DNA from: Myripristis murdjan
Taxonomy: Eukaryota; Chordata; Actinopteri; Holocentriformes; Holocentridae
Length of the DNA: 64,000 nt
Direction: 5' to 3'
NCBI RefSeq assembly: GCF_902150065.1
Contig: NC_043990.1
Span: 17,387,699 to 17,451,698 of the forward strand
Part shown: positions 11,595 through 22,284 of the stretch, piece after piece
Layout of the letters: each line of letters opens with the position of its first letter
How positions within the stretch are numbered: the first letter of the stretch is position 1
Translations under genes and position numbers: made by a program
The notes under the pieces: generated by a model
Seen by the model: the letters and a program-made list of their open reading frames with translations, nothing else
The model's database searches: none
Told to the model about the DNA's origin: nothing

Positions 11595-12198
11595 CATAAC
11601 AGTTCATTTGCCATCATCTCCTGTGACTGTGGTTATGTTTGAAAAACATAACCACTGTGAGCACACTGAGCATTTTTTTCACATTGACGCACTGCCTGAC
11701 TGTCTAATTAAACAGGAGATAAAGCTGCATGATGAACCTACAGAATCTAAATAGCTTACAGCTAAATTATGATAGTGTGATACTGATTTCAGCCATGTTG
11801 CTCACCTCTGTATAATGCATTAGTGTAGCGTTCTATAAAATGATTGTGGTGGCATGAGGGCTTCAAAGTTGGTAATGATTACAGCAATCAGCAGATTAGC
11901 CATGAGGAAGGCTGCATTAATGATGAAGTAGAGGTATGTTAAAATGTATAGCCCACTATCAGGCCGACTTTTCACATGTGAAAACTCAGAGTAAGTTAAC
12001 CCTGAGATGAGGGAAACTCTGAGTTATCCGTTCCAGAAAGAGGTCACTGAAACTCTGAGTCAGTCACCATGGTAACAGACTCTGTAAACATAACCTGCTC
12101 ACTGGCAGGTTTACTTTAAGAAACCCTGAGTTTCTACCTGTCTCATCCCACATGAAGGAAAGCTGTTAGACACAGATTGCCCATTCATTCCCAATCTG

Positions 12199-12534
12199 AT
12201 GCGTGTGCTCACATCACAGCAAATTTTATGCATAGCGCTACGTTTTTTTGCAAATGGTAGTTTTTTGTACAACGTTGGGGATGCAGAGCACTTCCAGTGC
12301 CTGCGTAAGCTCAGAGTCACCCCAGAGAGGGCATGTGACATCATTGTGGCATGTGTTGTTCTCCATAATATTGCAGCTATTAGAGGAGAGCAACACCCTG
12401 CCGTACAAATTAATGACCCTGAGGATGACCATCCCATCCACCCTGCAGATGTCCAGGATGGAAAGGCTGTAAGGGACCTCATTAGCAGAAATTGCTTTTT
12501 ATTAAAACAGTCAAATAAAGACATTCACATGTGA
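12199..12534 (+). pseudogene. Harbinger transposase with in-frame internal deletion (111 residues)
   Basis: The ORF joins the N-terminal helical segment (LTSQQILCIALRFFANGSFL, GDAEH) straight to the C-terminal segment (FQCLRKLRVTPERACDIIVA, CVVLHNIAAIRGE). In the longer copy at 19995-22200 these two blocks are separated by about 160 residues holding the DDE core (GCID, SVHDSRV, RVKIENSF). The deletion keeps the frame and leaves no stop. Without the catalytic residues it cannot transpose. It is either a chance in-frame loss or a retained DNA-binding or decoy peptide; nothing here shows that it is expressed. Confidence 0.8.
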
Positions 12535-12639
12535 TTTGGTCTTCTTTATTCCCTAAAAGTACAAAAGCAACAGCTAGGATTTGTAATATAGTTCCAACCA
12601 CTAACATATTTCACCTGTGACAATGCACCCACCTCAACT

Positions 12640-13190
12640 GGCGCGCCAGTAATAGAATTTCAAGGTCTGTTTTTAAAATCTGGTGATTCAGATAGACCAT
12701 TTCTTTTTCAGTTTTTGCTATAGTCTTCATGAGGTGCATTCTATACAACTCCTTCACTGGTAACTGGGAAACATATGGACGACATTTAAATCCTACAGTT
12801 CTACATACAGATTTAACATGATATTGACCGAAAATATCACTGTGTCAAGCTGTGCTGTGGAAGTGGATGGACCCAGCCATGTTCTGTTGAAGGACAAGAA
12901 TGTGCTATTTCTTTGTCCATTATCTATGCTCATCGCTTCAGTGTACATGTCAAATTCCACTCAAGAATGTAAAGGAAAGTGAATGGGTAGAGCACTGTCA
13001 TTAGCTATACTTAATATTAAGACACACTTCAGTAGACCTCTCTGGATCGCTCCCTGTGGCAGCAGACAGCATTTCATCCTCCTCCTCCTCCTCCTCCTCC
13101 TCCTGTGATGCAGGAAAATATACTGTTTCAGAATACTTTGAACCACCATCTGAGGCAAGATCTGAGACATAAGTGAGAGGACGTGTTAAA
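12640..13190 (-). pseudogene. Myb/SANT-like Harbinger partner gene, C-terminal remnant
   Basis: On the minus strand, about 13003-13165 reads SDLASDGGSKYSETVYFPAS, then a run of glutamates from a TCC/GGA trinucleotide repeat. At about 12650-12790 there is a helical end, KELYRMHLMKTIAKTEKEM followed by LILKTDLEILLLARQLR-like sequence, which resembles the C-terminal coiled coil of Harbinger Myb-like proteins. The N-terminal DNA-binding exons are missing from this copy. Confidence 0.6.
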
Positions 13191-13469
13191 ACAACATTTT
13201 GTTAGGAGTTAGACCTCCAAATAACTGGATCTTTTTTTTTTTTTCTTTCATTTGGTGACTCATGGTATCAGGGCTCCACTGATGATGGCTTTTTATAGTG
13301 GTTGTGCATGCGCATAACTCCAGGTGAACATACTCAGAGTTGATTGAACTAACTCAGATCAGCTGTTCTGGAACCGGATACTCAGAGTTTTCCATCTCAG
13401 AGAAAGTCAACTCAGAGCTCAGGGATAGACTCAGAGTTTGTTGAACCTCCTTTCTGGAATACCCCTCTG

Positions 13470-13762
13470 CTATCAAGCAAGTTTTGTGTGATATATGTGT
13501 TTTGTTGTCTCCCATATGTGGGCGTGGCTTGGACACGCAACAGTGCGACGTAACATCCGCTGCGCAAAGGATTGTGGGTCAGAATGGCCAGAGCAGCCAC
13601 AGATATAAGCAGCATGCTGAAATGTATACCGCGAAATCTGACCGGATGTAGTAGAACATCCTGGTACTCTTGGCATACTGCATCTGAATACTGTGTTTTG
13701 GGACATACTCATTATTTTTTCCCTACTAAATAGTATGGTAGTATGAGTATTGGAACGCAGGG
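13470..13762. mobile_element. MITE inserted between the two Harbinger copies
   Basis: This segment interrupts the inverted Harbinger ends. It finishes in CCCTACTAAATAGTATGGTA and GTATTGGAACGCAGGG. The last 63 bases are about 95% identical to 14734-14797, in the same orientation, so this is a repeat family seen twice within 1 kb. The left edge is not clear. The superfamily is not assigned. Confidence 0.55.
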
Positions 13763-13895
13763 TCTGAGTTTTCGGTTCCAGAACAGCTGATTTGAGTTAG
13801 TTTGATCAACTCGGAGTAGTTTCACCTGGAGTTAAGCGCGTGCACCACAGATATACAAAGACAGTGCCAACGGAGCCCCGAGTTGACGATTCGCC

Positions 13896-14290
13896 ATGGA
13901 AACGGGGAAGCGTCGGGCTGCGTTTTTCACCCCAGTTGAGTTGGAAATCTTAATGAATTCATACAGCGAGTTTGAACCTGTTTTTAAAAAAAAGTGCAAC
14001 ACCGCTGCAGCGGCAAAGGAGAGGGAGACGGCGTGGGAGAACATTGCTGCTCGGGTCAATGCGTAAGTTTAAATGTAGTCCGTTGCAATCACAATAATAT
14101 TGTTAGCTCCCGATTCTTTTGTTGAAAGCCCAGGAACAGACCGGAGTCAGTCTTCAATTTTCTGATGCAGTATTTAGAGAAAACTGTTTGAATGTAGCCT
14201 ATTCATTTATTTCATTTAGGTGCAATTTCGTGGGGGAGAAGCGCACTTGGCAGCAGCTTAAGATGAAATATAAAAACCTTGTTCAAACAG
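13896..14290 (+). pseudogene. Myb/SANT-like DNA-binding exons of Harbinger copy B
   Basis: Exon 1 (13896-14062) reads METGKRRAAFFTPVELEIL, then FEPVFKKKCNTAAAAKERET and AWENIAARVNA. Exon 2 (14220-14290) reads CNFVGEKRTWQQLKMKYKNL. This is the Myb/SANT-like domain that partners Harbinger transposase and binds the element ends. The splice phases agree. No further exons of the gene follow in this copy, so it is partial. Confidence 0.8.
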
Positions 14291-14659
14291 GTAAGACCTC
14301 GGCATAATCTCATGGGGATACCCCATTTTGATCATGTTTTACATTGTAAAGTAAATATTAAGTGGCTGTTTGAATGTGCTCAAAAAGATAATTGTCTGGA
14401 AATGTTAAAACATCTATGCGCGGTCTTATAACATCTCCCGACGAATATTTAAATCTCTGCGCAGTAACACTGCACCTTCATCCACGGGATCGTTGTTGTT
14501 GTTTTTTTTGTTTCGATGTTTTAATAACAGCCGGCAGAACTAATATGCCACGCCAAAACTCGCCTGCTGACTGAATGAATGAGGAAGTTAAATACCGTGT
14601 GTGGCTGAAAGAGGGCGGGCACAGAGAGAAACTCGAGGTTTCATGAGAAAAACCTGAAT

Positions 14660-14797
14660 CGCATACTTATACTTTTTACTTTTAGTATGTACTGCAGCTG
14701 CCCTTAAAAAGTATGTAGTTTAGTATGTATTGGGACATACTAATTCTTTTTTTCCCTACTAAATAGTATGGTAGTATGGGTATTGGAACGCAGGGCT
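14660..14797. mobile_element. Second copy of the GGAACGCAGGG MITE
   Basis: Its last 64 bases closely match 13700-13762, including CCCTACTAAATAGTATGGTA and GGAACGCAGGG. It lies within Harbinger copy B. The left edge is approximate. Confidence 0.5.
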
Positions 14798-14921
14798 GGT
14801 CCCGACCAGGTTAGTTTCATGGAGTCTGTTACTGCGGTAACTGACCGAGAGCTTCAGTTACCTCCCTCTGTGAAACAGGCTAGAGTTACCCCTCTTTCTC
14901 TGATTTGAGTTACCTCCCTCT

Positions 14922-15250
14922 TGGCTCTTTTCCATTAGTACCTACTAGGCTCGACTCTACTCGGAAACACGGTTTCGGTGGTTTTCCATTACAATTGAGT
15001 ACCACCCCGCCATGGGTGGAGTCGTCATAGCAAGGCGGCGCACCTTCCAGCTCCCTCTGGATTCTTTGGGCCGCCATTTTTTTTTTAATTTTATTTATTA
15101 CAATACCAAACATAATGTAATTCAGATTTATTTCTGTAGTAGAGTCGAGCTGAGACGGTACTAGTGGAAAAGAGCCAATAGTATCTGCTACCAGGTACTA
15201 CCTGGTACCTGGTTGAGCCGAGTAGGTAGGCTACTGGTGGAAAAGGGCCA
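14922..15250. mobile_element. MITE with TGGCTCTTTTCCA ends
   Basis: The left end (14922-14942) starts TGGCTCTTTTCCATTAGTA. The inverted match at 15157-15177 agrees at 20 of 21 bases. A second, looser end (GGTGGAAAAGGGCCA) closes at 15250, so a partial second copy may be joined on. A GAGTCGAG/CTCGACTC pair lies inside. There is no coding capacity. It is inserted in the end of Harbinger copy B. Confidence 0.7.
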
Positions 15251-15558
15251 TTTGTGAAACGGAAAACTCAGAGTTTCCTTCATTTCAGGGTTAACTCAGA
15301 GTTTTCACTAAACCTGCTTTGTGAAATGGACCCCTGAAGCATTAAAATAACTTAACAGCAAGAAAGGGAGCATTCTTCAGAATAAGTACTATTGCTTTTG
15401 ACAGTTAAATTAGTCAGCAGTATGGATTTGAAAGTTGGCTTCATAAAAAATAGGTAAAACTAACATAAAATTATTAAACCATCATCAAGTAAATAAATAT
15501 ACATATATATACACACACACACACACACATATATATAATTATTAAAAAATATTGTATA

Positions 15559-16150
15559 TACACTACTCACAAAAAGTTAGGGATATTTGGCTTTTGGGTG
15601 AAATTTATGGAAAATGTAAAATGTTCACGCTACAGTGATATTATATCATGAAAGTAGGGCATTTAAGTAGAAGCATACACTGGTGATTTCCTCAACAATT
15701 TCTTGAAACAAAAGCCAACATCAGTGGTGGATATACCACAACAAAAAATTTCAGTGTCAATAACTTGTCATGTGCCCTTGAGCATCAATTACAGCTTGAC
15801 AACGACGTCTTATGCTGTTCACAAGTTGAGTTATTGTCTGCTGAGGCATGGCATCCCACTCTTCTTGAAGGGCGGCCCTCAGGACATTGATGTTCTGGGG
15901 TACAGAGCTCCGAGCCTCTACACGGCGACTCAGCTGATCCCATAGGTTTTCTATGGGATTCAGGTCTGAGAAAGTGCAGGCCACTCCATTTGAGGTACCC
16001 AGTCTCCAGCAGCCATTCCCTAATGATACGACCTCGATGAGCTGGAGCATCAAACACCTGATGTGAATTTTGCCGTTAAACTCCTTGTTAGAGAACAGCA
16101 ACTTGTGCAAAAAGTACTGAAACATTGAACAGTTGGACATGTGCATTCAA
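15559..16150 (-). mobile_element. Tc1/mariner-like element remnant
   Basis: The left end begins CACTACTCACAAAAAGTTAG, a familiar fish Tc1/mariner terminus. The minus strand encodes the C-terminal transposase block: FSDLNPIENLWDQLSRRVEA, then ALQEEWDAMPQQTITQLVNS and RRRCQAVIDAQGHM. The N-terminal half is lost or out of frame and the right terminus is not clear. It is inactive. Confidence 0.8.
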
Positions 16151-16249
16151 AAGTTTACAGAAGGTCACATTAAGTTCACCTGTAAAGGTTATAATGCATT
16201 ATAGGTTCATCCTGAAATTTCATATTATAATAATATGAATTTTAACAGT

Positions 16250-16651
16250 TGTCCAATAGGGCTGTCGGCTGTGTAGTAACCTGACTTCTGCACAACACAA
16301 CTGATGGTCCCAACCCCACTGATAAAGCAAGAAATTCCACTAATTAACCCTGATAAGGCACACCTGTGAAGTGAAAACCATTTCAGGTGACTACCTCTTG
16401 AAGCTCATCGAGAGAATGCCAAGAGTGTGCAAAGCAGTAATCAGAGCAAAGGGTGGCTATTTTGAAGAAACTAGAATATAAAACATGTTTTCAGTTATTT
16501 CACCTTTTTTTGTTAAGTACATAACTCCACATGTGTTCATTCATAGTTTTGATTCCTTCAGTGAGAATCTACAATGTAAATAGTCATGAAAATAAAGAAA
16601 ACGCATTGAATGAGAAGGTGTGTCCAAACTTTTGGCCTGTACTGTATATAA
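16250..16651 (+). mobile_element. Second Tc1-like remnant, 3' portion
   Basis: It ends with GAGAAGGTGTGTCCAAACTT and TTTGGCCTGTACTGTAT, a common fish Tc1-like terminus. Upstream are degraded transposase C-terminal codons (CCAAGAGTGTGCAAAGCAGT, GGTGGCTATTTTGAAGAA). Only the 3' part remains. Confidence 0.75.
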
Positions 16652-17082
16652 ATTATTTATTGATAGAAATAACAGATGTGGGTTGTGTTGATAAAGAACA
16701 CTAATATATGTCCTGTTTACCCAGTTTAGAAAATACCTAGACAGTTTTGTCGTTTGCATTTCACTTCAAAATACAATATCTTCAGATAAAAGTCGCTTAA
16801 AAAAATAATATATAAATAAATTAAAAAAAAAAAAAAAAAATGTCAGTTTTGAGCCTTTGCGCTCTCCGTAGTAACTCTGTGGTACGAGCACAGCATCTGG
16901 GGGACGAGCTTTTCGCGAGCGAGCCCTTCCTTCGCCGTTCGGACCATTTCGGACGGTCGTTCGGGGCACTTCGGACGGGGGGGAGCGTCTTGACGGGGAA
17001 ACGAATCTCGACACAACACCGTGAACGCGCACGTATAAGGGGCGGGCTCCGAGGCAGCAGACCAATCACAAACACGAGCGAC

Positions 17083-19966
17083 AAGGAAAAACGCACCGCG
17101 TATTTCACGGTGGAGGAGCAGCGTATTATACTGGAAAAGTATGAGGAGGAAAAACAAAATTAACATCCTAAATCGAACACCGCGGCTGCCGCGAAGAGAA
17201 GGCAGAATGCTTGGCAACGAATTGCCGACTGCATAAATGCGTAAGTTACACATCAATGGCTCAAGTAGTCCACATCTGACGCTGAAACCCATGAACTCAC
17301 TGTACTGCACAGATGTGTTGCGTGTATGACAGGTATAGTTGAATTCCTCCAGGTGTAACCCCTCAGGGGTTAAAAGGACGTGGGAGCAAGTAAAAATTAA
17401 ACACAAGAACATCATTGCATTTGGTTAGTTGGCCTTTTTATCATAGCCTGTTATACAGGCTATAATAAAACAAGCTATAAGCTGACGCCACAGTTCAGTC
17501 ACGTCAGTACATCAAGTTGATAGCCTGAATAAAATCATACAATGAGCTGCGTTAGAACTTAGCAGGAACAAATGGCAAATATAAAGGCCTACTCGCCCTC
17601 TTGAATGAAGGGAACAAATGATCCCTTTTCACATTTGCATCAGTGAGCTGTCAATTAGGCCCATTCTCTCACCCAGGAATAATTTGCCCCCCAAAAATAT
17701 TTAGAGCTAATTAATTGTGCCATTTTAAATGTCCCTAAAACGTTGTGAAGCGCCTCTAAATATACTTTTAATTATCAAATTTCCTTTAATGGTCTCTCAT
17801 TTCTGTTACTATATTACTATATATATAGTACTCAAGGTAGTCAAGGTTACTATATATATAGTAACCTTTTAATTCACTCTTTAAATATCTGTTCTGGCAT
17901 TTATTCCAATTAGCGCATATCAAATCAGATAATGTGTGATATGCATGTATAAACAGAATAATTCAAAGAACTTGTAATTGACTTTTTTCTTGTCTTTGTG
18001 TATGTAATCAACTTGTGAATTTTTATAGTTATCTGACAGTAAAATTTTGAACCCCTTTCACCTGTATGTTAAAAAGGGCGTTTTTTGGTATTATATGGTC
18101 ATATATAGGTGATTTTCAAATCTTTCCACCAATGGGATTCTTTGGGGCTTTTTTTCCCTCACTCAGGACATACTGAGGATACAAAAACAGTTGAGTTTGC
18201 TTCTCTTGTAATTTGTCCTAGGTTTTTTCATAAAATGACTGGACTAATTAATCTGATTTACACTGCTGCAGCCAATAGGAAGAAAAACCTGCAGAAGCAG
18301 ACAAGGCACGGTGAGCCTGAGGAAAAATACACCCCTGCAGAGGAGCTGGCCCTCGCAAACAACGAGGGTCACCACATAATGGATGGGGTCGCCTCCAGCC
18401 CAGGCTCACAGAGTAAATATCTTACAGGTATGTATGTGTCAGTGTCAAAGCGTTGGCAATTTACATAAATCTGTTTGCATGGAGTTTCATGTTGCATCAC
18501 AGGCTCCACAATTGTCACATTCCCATATTATGCATTATACTACACTCAGTTCAGAATACTCATAGCACTATTCAAAATACCCAAATTTTATTGCTATAAT
18601 TGCATATTGAGTTCAAGAAACATAAAAGCCCTATACAGCATCTGCACAGAAACATTGTGACCTTACTAACACAGGTCCATCCACTTTCCCCACAGCTAAT
18701 GGAGAAATAGTGAAGGTGGTGGTGACAGAGGTGCCACCGACATCCGACACCATGTCTCAAATGGAGGTTTGTCACACTTGTCACATACACCTGCGCTGAA
18801 CCCATCGCTGCTGGCACATGGCTAATAGACCATTTCCATACTTTCTCTACAGATGGTGGACACTGGGGATGAGAAGCTGTCCATATCCTTGGACAGAGCT
18901 GTGAAGGTATCACCTTAGCTCTTTACCACATATTGTACTGCATATTGTATTGCACATATTGTTCAACCTCTCCACAGCAACACAGAGGGTGGGAGTGCGT
19001 AGACTTGGGTGTGACCGAATGGTGGTGGTCTGCACATAACTAAAACTACCTTGAAATGTTCTGTACTGCTGCCACTGTTATGTTAATGCTGCAGGAAGAA
19101 AACCATCCCTCCCCAGAAGAGCCCCAAGCGTCCACATGGACAGAGGAACAGAGCAGAACCACCACAAGTGGGGTCAGACCCATCCAGCTAAAGAAACCAC
19201 AAAAGGTAATGATATTAACCATAACAGAAACAGGGAGGCTAATGTGATATTCCCTCCCCTGCAATAAGGCAATGCTGAAATGTCAAAGCAGCACAGACAT
19301 GCAAGTCAGGACAGCATTGTTCTTCTGTTGCATTATATGTACAATCTTCTAGTTCAAACACTTCCCCTGCTTTAAGATGTGAGCTCCATATTCTTCCTGT
19401 TTCAGAGTGCAGCTGACCCTGTGAGGGCCCTGTATAAAAGGAGCCTGGAGAAGGACCTAAAATACAAGGACCTCAAAATGCAGAAGATGGAGCTGGAGAT
19501 TGAGTATCTCAAACTCAAAATCGCAAAACTAAAGGTGAGAGAGTAATAACATTCATTGCACTGCACTTAATTAAACTTAAACTGGCTAAAGAAAGGTCAA
19601 ATTAATGAAATGAAGTGGTGGATCTTCATGGGTATTCAGTTAACTACAGTGTGCATGGGATCACCGTTGGGTATATTTGACATTAACTTTACACATCTCA
19701 AGTATATAGTCAGTCATCACAGTGCTAGGTATATTGGCTCACTCATACCTCCACTACATCCCTGCTACTGTGACCATGACAATGTATTCCACACTATTTG
19801 AGCCATTAACACATTTTGATAGATTTATACTGTACCATTAGATACAAGCTACTGTTCAGGGTTTCTACAGTTCTAATCAGATTTCAAACATCTTCGTAAA
19901 TATGCAAGCACCACTAATCTGTTCATTTATTCTGTCTTCCAGGGACAAGAAGAAAATAATAAATAA
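17083..19966 (+). pseudogene. Myb/SANT-like Harbinger partner gene, start lost and one stop in exon 1
   Basis: In this family the Myb-like protein is thought to bind the element ends and carry the transposase into the nucleus. The exons visible are about 17083-17240, 17353-17423, 18272-18427, 18696-18766, 18853-18906, 19094-19205, 19406-19534 and 19943-19966, with consistent GT-AG borders. Exon 1 reads KRTAYFTVEEQRIILEKYEE, then a stop, then KSNTAAAAKRRQNAWQRIAD. Exon 2 reads GVKRTWEQVKIKHKNIIAF. Exon 7 gives a Lys/Glu/Leu-rich coiled coil (KMQKMELEIEYLKLKIAKL). The expected start reads ACG in AAACACGAGC, whereas the related MITE at 22285-22551 has AAACATGAGC at the same place. With the start lost and a stop in the DNA-binding domain, it is probably non-functional. 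Confidence 0.75.
17843..17868. repeat. Perfect 26-bp palindrome
   Basis: Arms AAGGTTAC and GTAACCTT flank a self-complementary TATATATATA centre; all 26 bases are palindromic. It lies in intron 2 of the Myb-like gene, next to a looser TATA-rich repeat. Confidence 0.9.
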
Positions 19967-19994
19967 AGTAGGAGAGAAAAAAAATGTCTCTGTG

Positions 19995-22200
19995 TCAGGT
20001 GAAAAACTCGCTTGTGATTGCCTCCCTCACTGCCCGGCCTGTTGGATATTCTAAGTTTATGGGGTCCACAACATCAAGAGGCTGGAGGTTGAAACAGGGC
20101 GCTCTCTCCTTCCTGATGGTGGCAATGTTGTGGAGCACACAACAGGCAGCTATTATTTTGCAGGCACGGTCTGGGGCCACCCGCAGACAGCGCAGGGAGG
20201 CAAAGCGGGCCTTCAGAAGGCTGAAAGAATTTTCAATTTTGACCCTTGTCCTGTTATGTGCCAGGTTATAACGGGTCTGTGGTCCTGGTTCAGGGTCCGG
20301 GTAGGGAGTCATCAAAAAGGGGTGGAGGGCGTACCCCCTGTCGCCAAGCAGCACTCCACTGAAGTGTCCTGTAGATGAGAGGAATATTGACAGGGGCAGT
20401 CTTACAGTTTTGGCTTCTAACTGCAAGTTGTAATACACAAAAGCATGCGATGTACAGTTGCCATACCCTGCTGCAGTCTATGGTGGAGTGTGGACTCCCT
20501 GAAGACCCGAGAGTCGTGGACGGACCCAGGCCACTTGGCATCAAGGCTGGTGATGATGCCGGTGTGGTCACATGTCATCTGCAGAGACATTCAGTTACAC
20601 TAATCCCTTAGCATCAGCACAGCATTAGTCATCAGTGTATATTTGCTAGCTTTAACAGGTAACTACCATTAAGCATCTCACAATGTGCAGAGGAACCCCA
20701 CCGCACCCACCTGTATTTGTTTTTATAATTTTCTTTATGTAATTTTCAGTGGTAGTTTGTACTTTTGTGTGGTTGCTGTTTTTCTTATATTTATAATGTG
20801 GCTTTGTCAAAAAATGTAATGTAGCAGGTTCAATAAAATGACTCATTGTTAATTTGTTATGTAAAAACCTGCAATAAAGTAGAACAAAAGTGCAGAGGTC
20901 CAGTGCCTGTACAAGCAAAAGTTATGTATGGATGGGATTATTGCTTACAGAATAAGTGAGGTGAGTGTGATGCAGTAGATGTCCTGGGATGTGGCCTAGA
21001 ATCTCTATTCGAATGTGATTGTATATTTTATGGTCAGTAACAGGCCAAACCTTTCAGATCATGTACCTAACTAATGTCTCAAGTACCACTTCACTGTAGA
21101 TACCATAAGTCTTTTCTTCCTTTTCTTTTTTCTGTAGGCACTACATTTATGGGGGAAAAAAAAAAACATTTACCTGCACATTGAGGCTGCGGCTGTTATA
21201 TTGGTCGATATAATCCCTCTCATCTTCACCCAGCGGTGCAGAGATGGGGATGAGAGTGCTATCAATACATCCAAGCACCCTGGGGAAACCTGGGATGAGA
21301 GTAGGCTGCATGTAGTGCGCTACATTACAACAGTAAAATTACGCATATAGTAGCATCTGAGTGGACAAATGGGTAACTTGGGTCAGTACACTGACAAGCG
21401 CCTATAGTGTCCTCATCAGTATCACTAAGTCATAATGTAAAATACTGAAATTCTGAGATTTTATTGAAAATGGCCAAACATGTAGGCTACACGCATATCA
21501 GTGGGTTTTTTTTTTTTTCATATACTTTATTGTCCCCGCAGGGAAATTTGTCGTCGACTTTCTGATGGTCCTGCAGTTAACAATACAAAAGACAGCAGCC
21601 TTGTGTGATCGCACCAGGCAACACACAACACACATAAAAATCAGTAAACAAAAACAAAGCAATAGTCAATGCTGCATTGCATTGACTATTCCGTTGTTTT
21701 TATTGTCCCTGCGGGGACAATAAAGTATATGAAAAAAAAAGGGAAAAAAAAAGTAATAATGACCCACCTGCGATGGCATAAAATTGTTGTTTTATGACGT
21801 GTGCGGGCAGGTGGCCTGGAAAGACGATAAAGTCGTCCATCAAGCTCGTCAGGGCAGAGGCAACTTGATGGACAACTCGACAGACTGTATTTTTACTGAG
21901 CCTCTCAGCATCTCCAACTGTGTACAGGTAGCTCCCTGTAGTGAAAAATCGCATGGCGATGCAGACACTTTGAGGGACAGTCAGGGCAGCGCTCCTGCGG
22001 GTCGCACGGCCAATATGTGGCTCCAGAATCTGACATATGTACTCAAGGCCTGGCCGTGAGAACCGGTACCTCTCATACAAGTAGTCGTCGGCAAAATCTA
22101 ACGGATTTGACCGGTCCAGGAAGATCCTTTCACGCCGTAATGCTCTCCTCACTATTTGGGCTCCTTCCTCAATGGGATCCTCAATGAATGGGCTGGCCAT
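19995..22200 (-). CDS. PIF/Harbinger DDE transposase, apparently whole (344 residues)
   Basis: There are four minus-strand exons: 21768-22200, 21174-21289, 20467-20578 and 19995-20368. All borders are GT-AG and the phases join without a stop, giving about 344 residues, close to the usual length for HARBI1-type proteins. The N-terminal helical region (LTVPQSVCIAMRFFTTGSYL, VGDAERLSKNTVCRVVHQVA) is followed by the three acidic catalytic positions: D in GCIDSTLIPI (exon 2), D in WPGSVHDSRVF (exon 3) and E in RVKIENSFSLLKARF (exon 4). The typical ending CCVLHNIATIRKERA is present. A TATA-like ATATAA lies about 40 bases before the ATG. The Myb-like partner gene is broken, so this copy would need a partner from elsewhere. 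A domesticated HARBI1-like host gene is less likely, because the partner gene and a family MITE lie beside it. Confidence 0.85.
21510..21750. repeat. Foldback insertion with perfect 35-bp inverted ends
   Basis: 21510-21544 and 21716-21750 are exact reverse complements, each containing CATATACTTTATTGTCCCCG. Between them lie a further short palindrome (ATAGTCAATGC...GCATTGACTAT, about 21663-21690) and, at the right arm, TTATTGTCCC-TGCG-GGGACAATAA, which is itself a hairpin. It sits in intron 1 of the Harbinger transposase. The core matches the dispersed CTTTATTG repeat seen elsewhere in the window. Confidence 0.85.
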
Positions 22201-22284
22201 GTTTTCACAAAGAGCTGATTGGCCAGGGGGTGGTGCTTTATATAAGATTCAATCCTAGGTTTCCTATCCCGATCAGAGGTGAAC

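Larger units (their letters stand above)
11960..13467. mobile_element. Harbinger copy A, internally deleted
   Basis: The left end (about 11980-12130) carries the repeated CTCAGAGT/ACTCTGAG motifs of this Harbinger family. The right end (about 13305-13467) carries the same motifs inverted. Inside lie a shortened transposase ORF on plus (12199-12534) and the C-terminal exons of the Myb/SANT-like partner gene on minus (about 12640-13190). The convergent layout is the same as in the longer element at 16840-22200. The Myb N-terminal exons are absent from this copy. Edges are approximate. Confidence 0.7.
13763..15340. mobile_element. Harbinger copy B, head-to-head with copy A
   Basis: From 13763 the Myb-side end is repeated in inverse orientation to that of copy A: 13770-13843 is the reverse complement of 13310-13379 at about 90% identity. 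It is followed by Myb/SANT exons on plus. Harbinger end sequence with GAAAACTCAGAGTTTCC and CTCAGAGTTTTCAC closes the element at about 15255-15340. Two MITEs (14660-14797 and 14922-15250) have inserted inside. No transposase was found in this copy. Confidence 0.6.
16840..22284. mobile_element. Long Harbinger element with two convergent genes
   Basis: It holds a Myb/SANT-like gene on plus (about 17083-19966) and a DDE transposase on minus (19995-22200). The two stop codons are 28 bases apart. The left terminal repeat is not visible: GC-rich sequence (16850-17015) after a poly-A run replaces it. On the right, the sequence passes the transposase start and meets a MITE of the same family (22285-22551). 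Intron 1 of the transposase contains a foldback insertion (21510-21750). The boundaries are the outer limits of recognisable content. Confidence 0.8.

Noticed and set aside
16840-17082. ATG at 16840 as the start of the Myb-like gene
   Set aside because: The peptide before the SANT domain has no family likeness, and the related MITE places the true start codon at the ACG in AAACACGAGC.
19995-22200. Domesticated HARBI1 host gene
   Set aside because: It lies opposite a Myb-like partner gene in the usual Harbinger layout and beside a MITE of the same family, so an element copy is more likely; not fully excluded.
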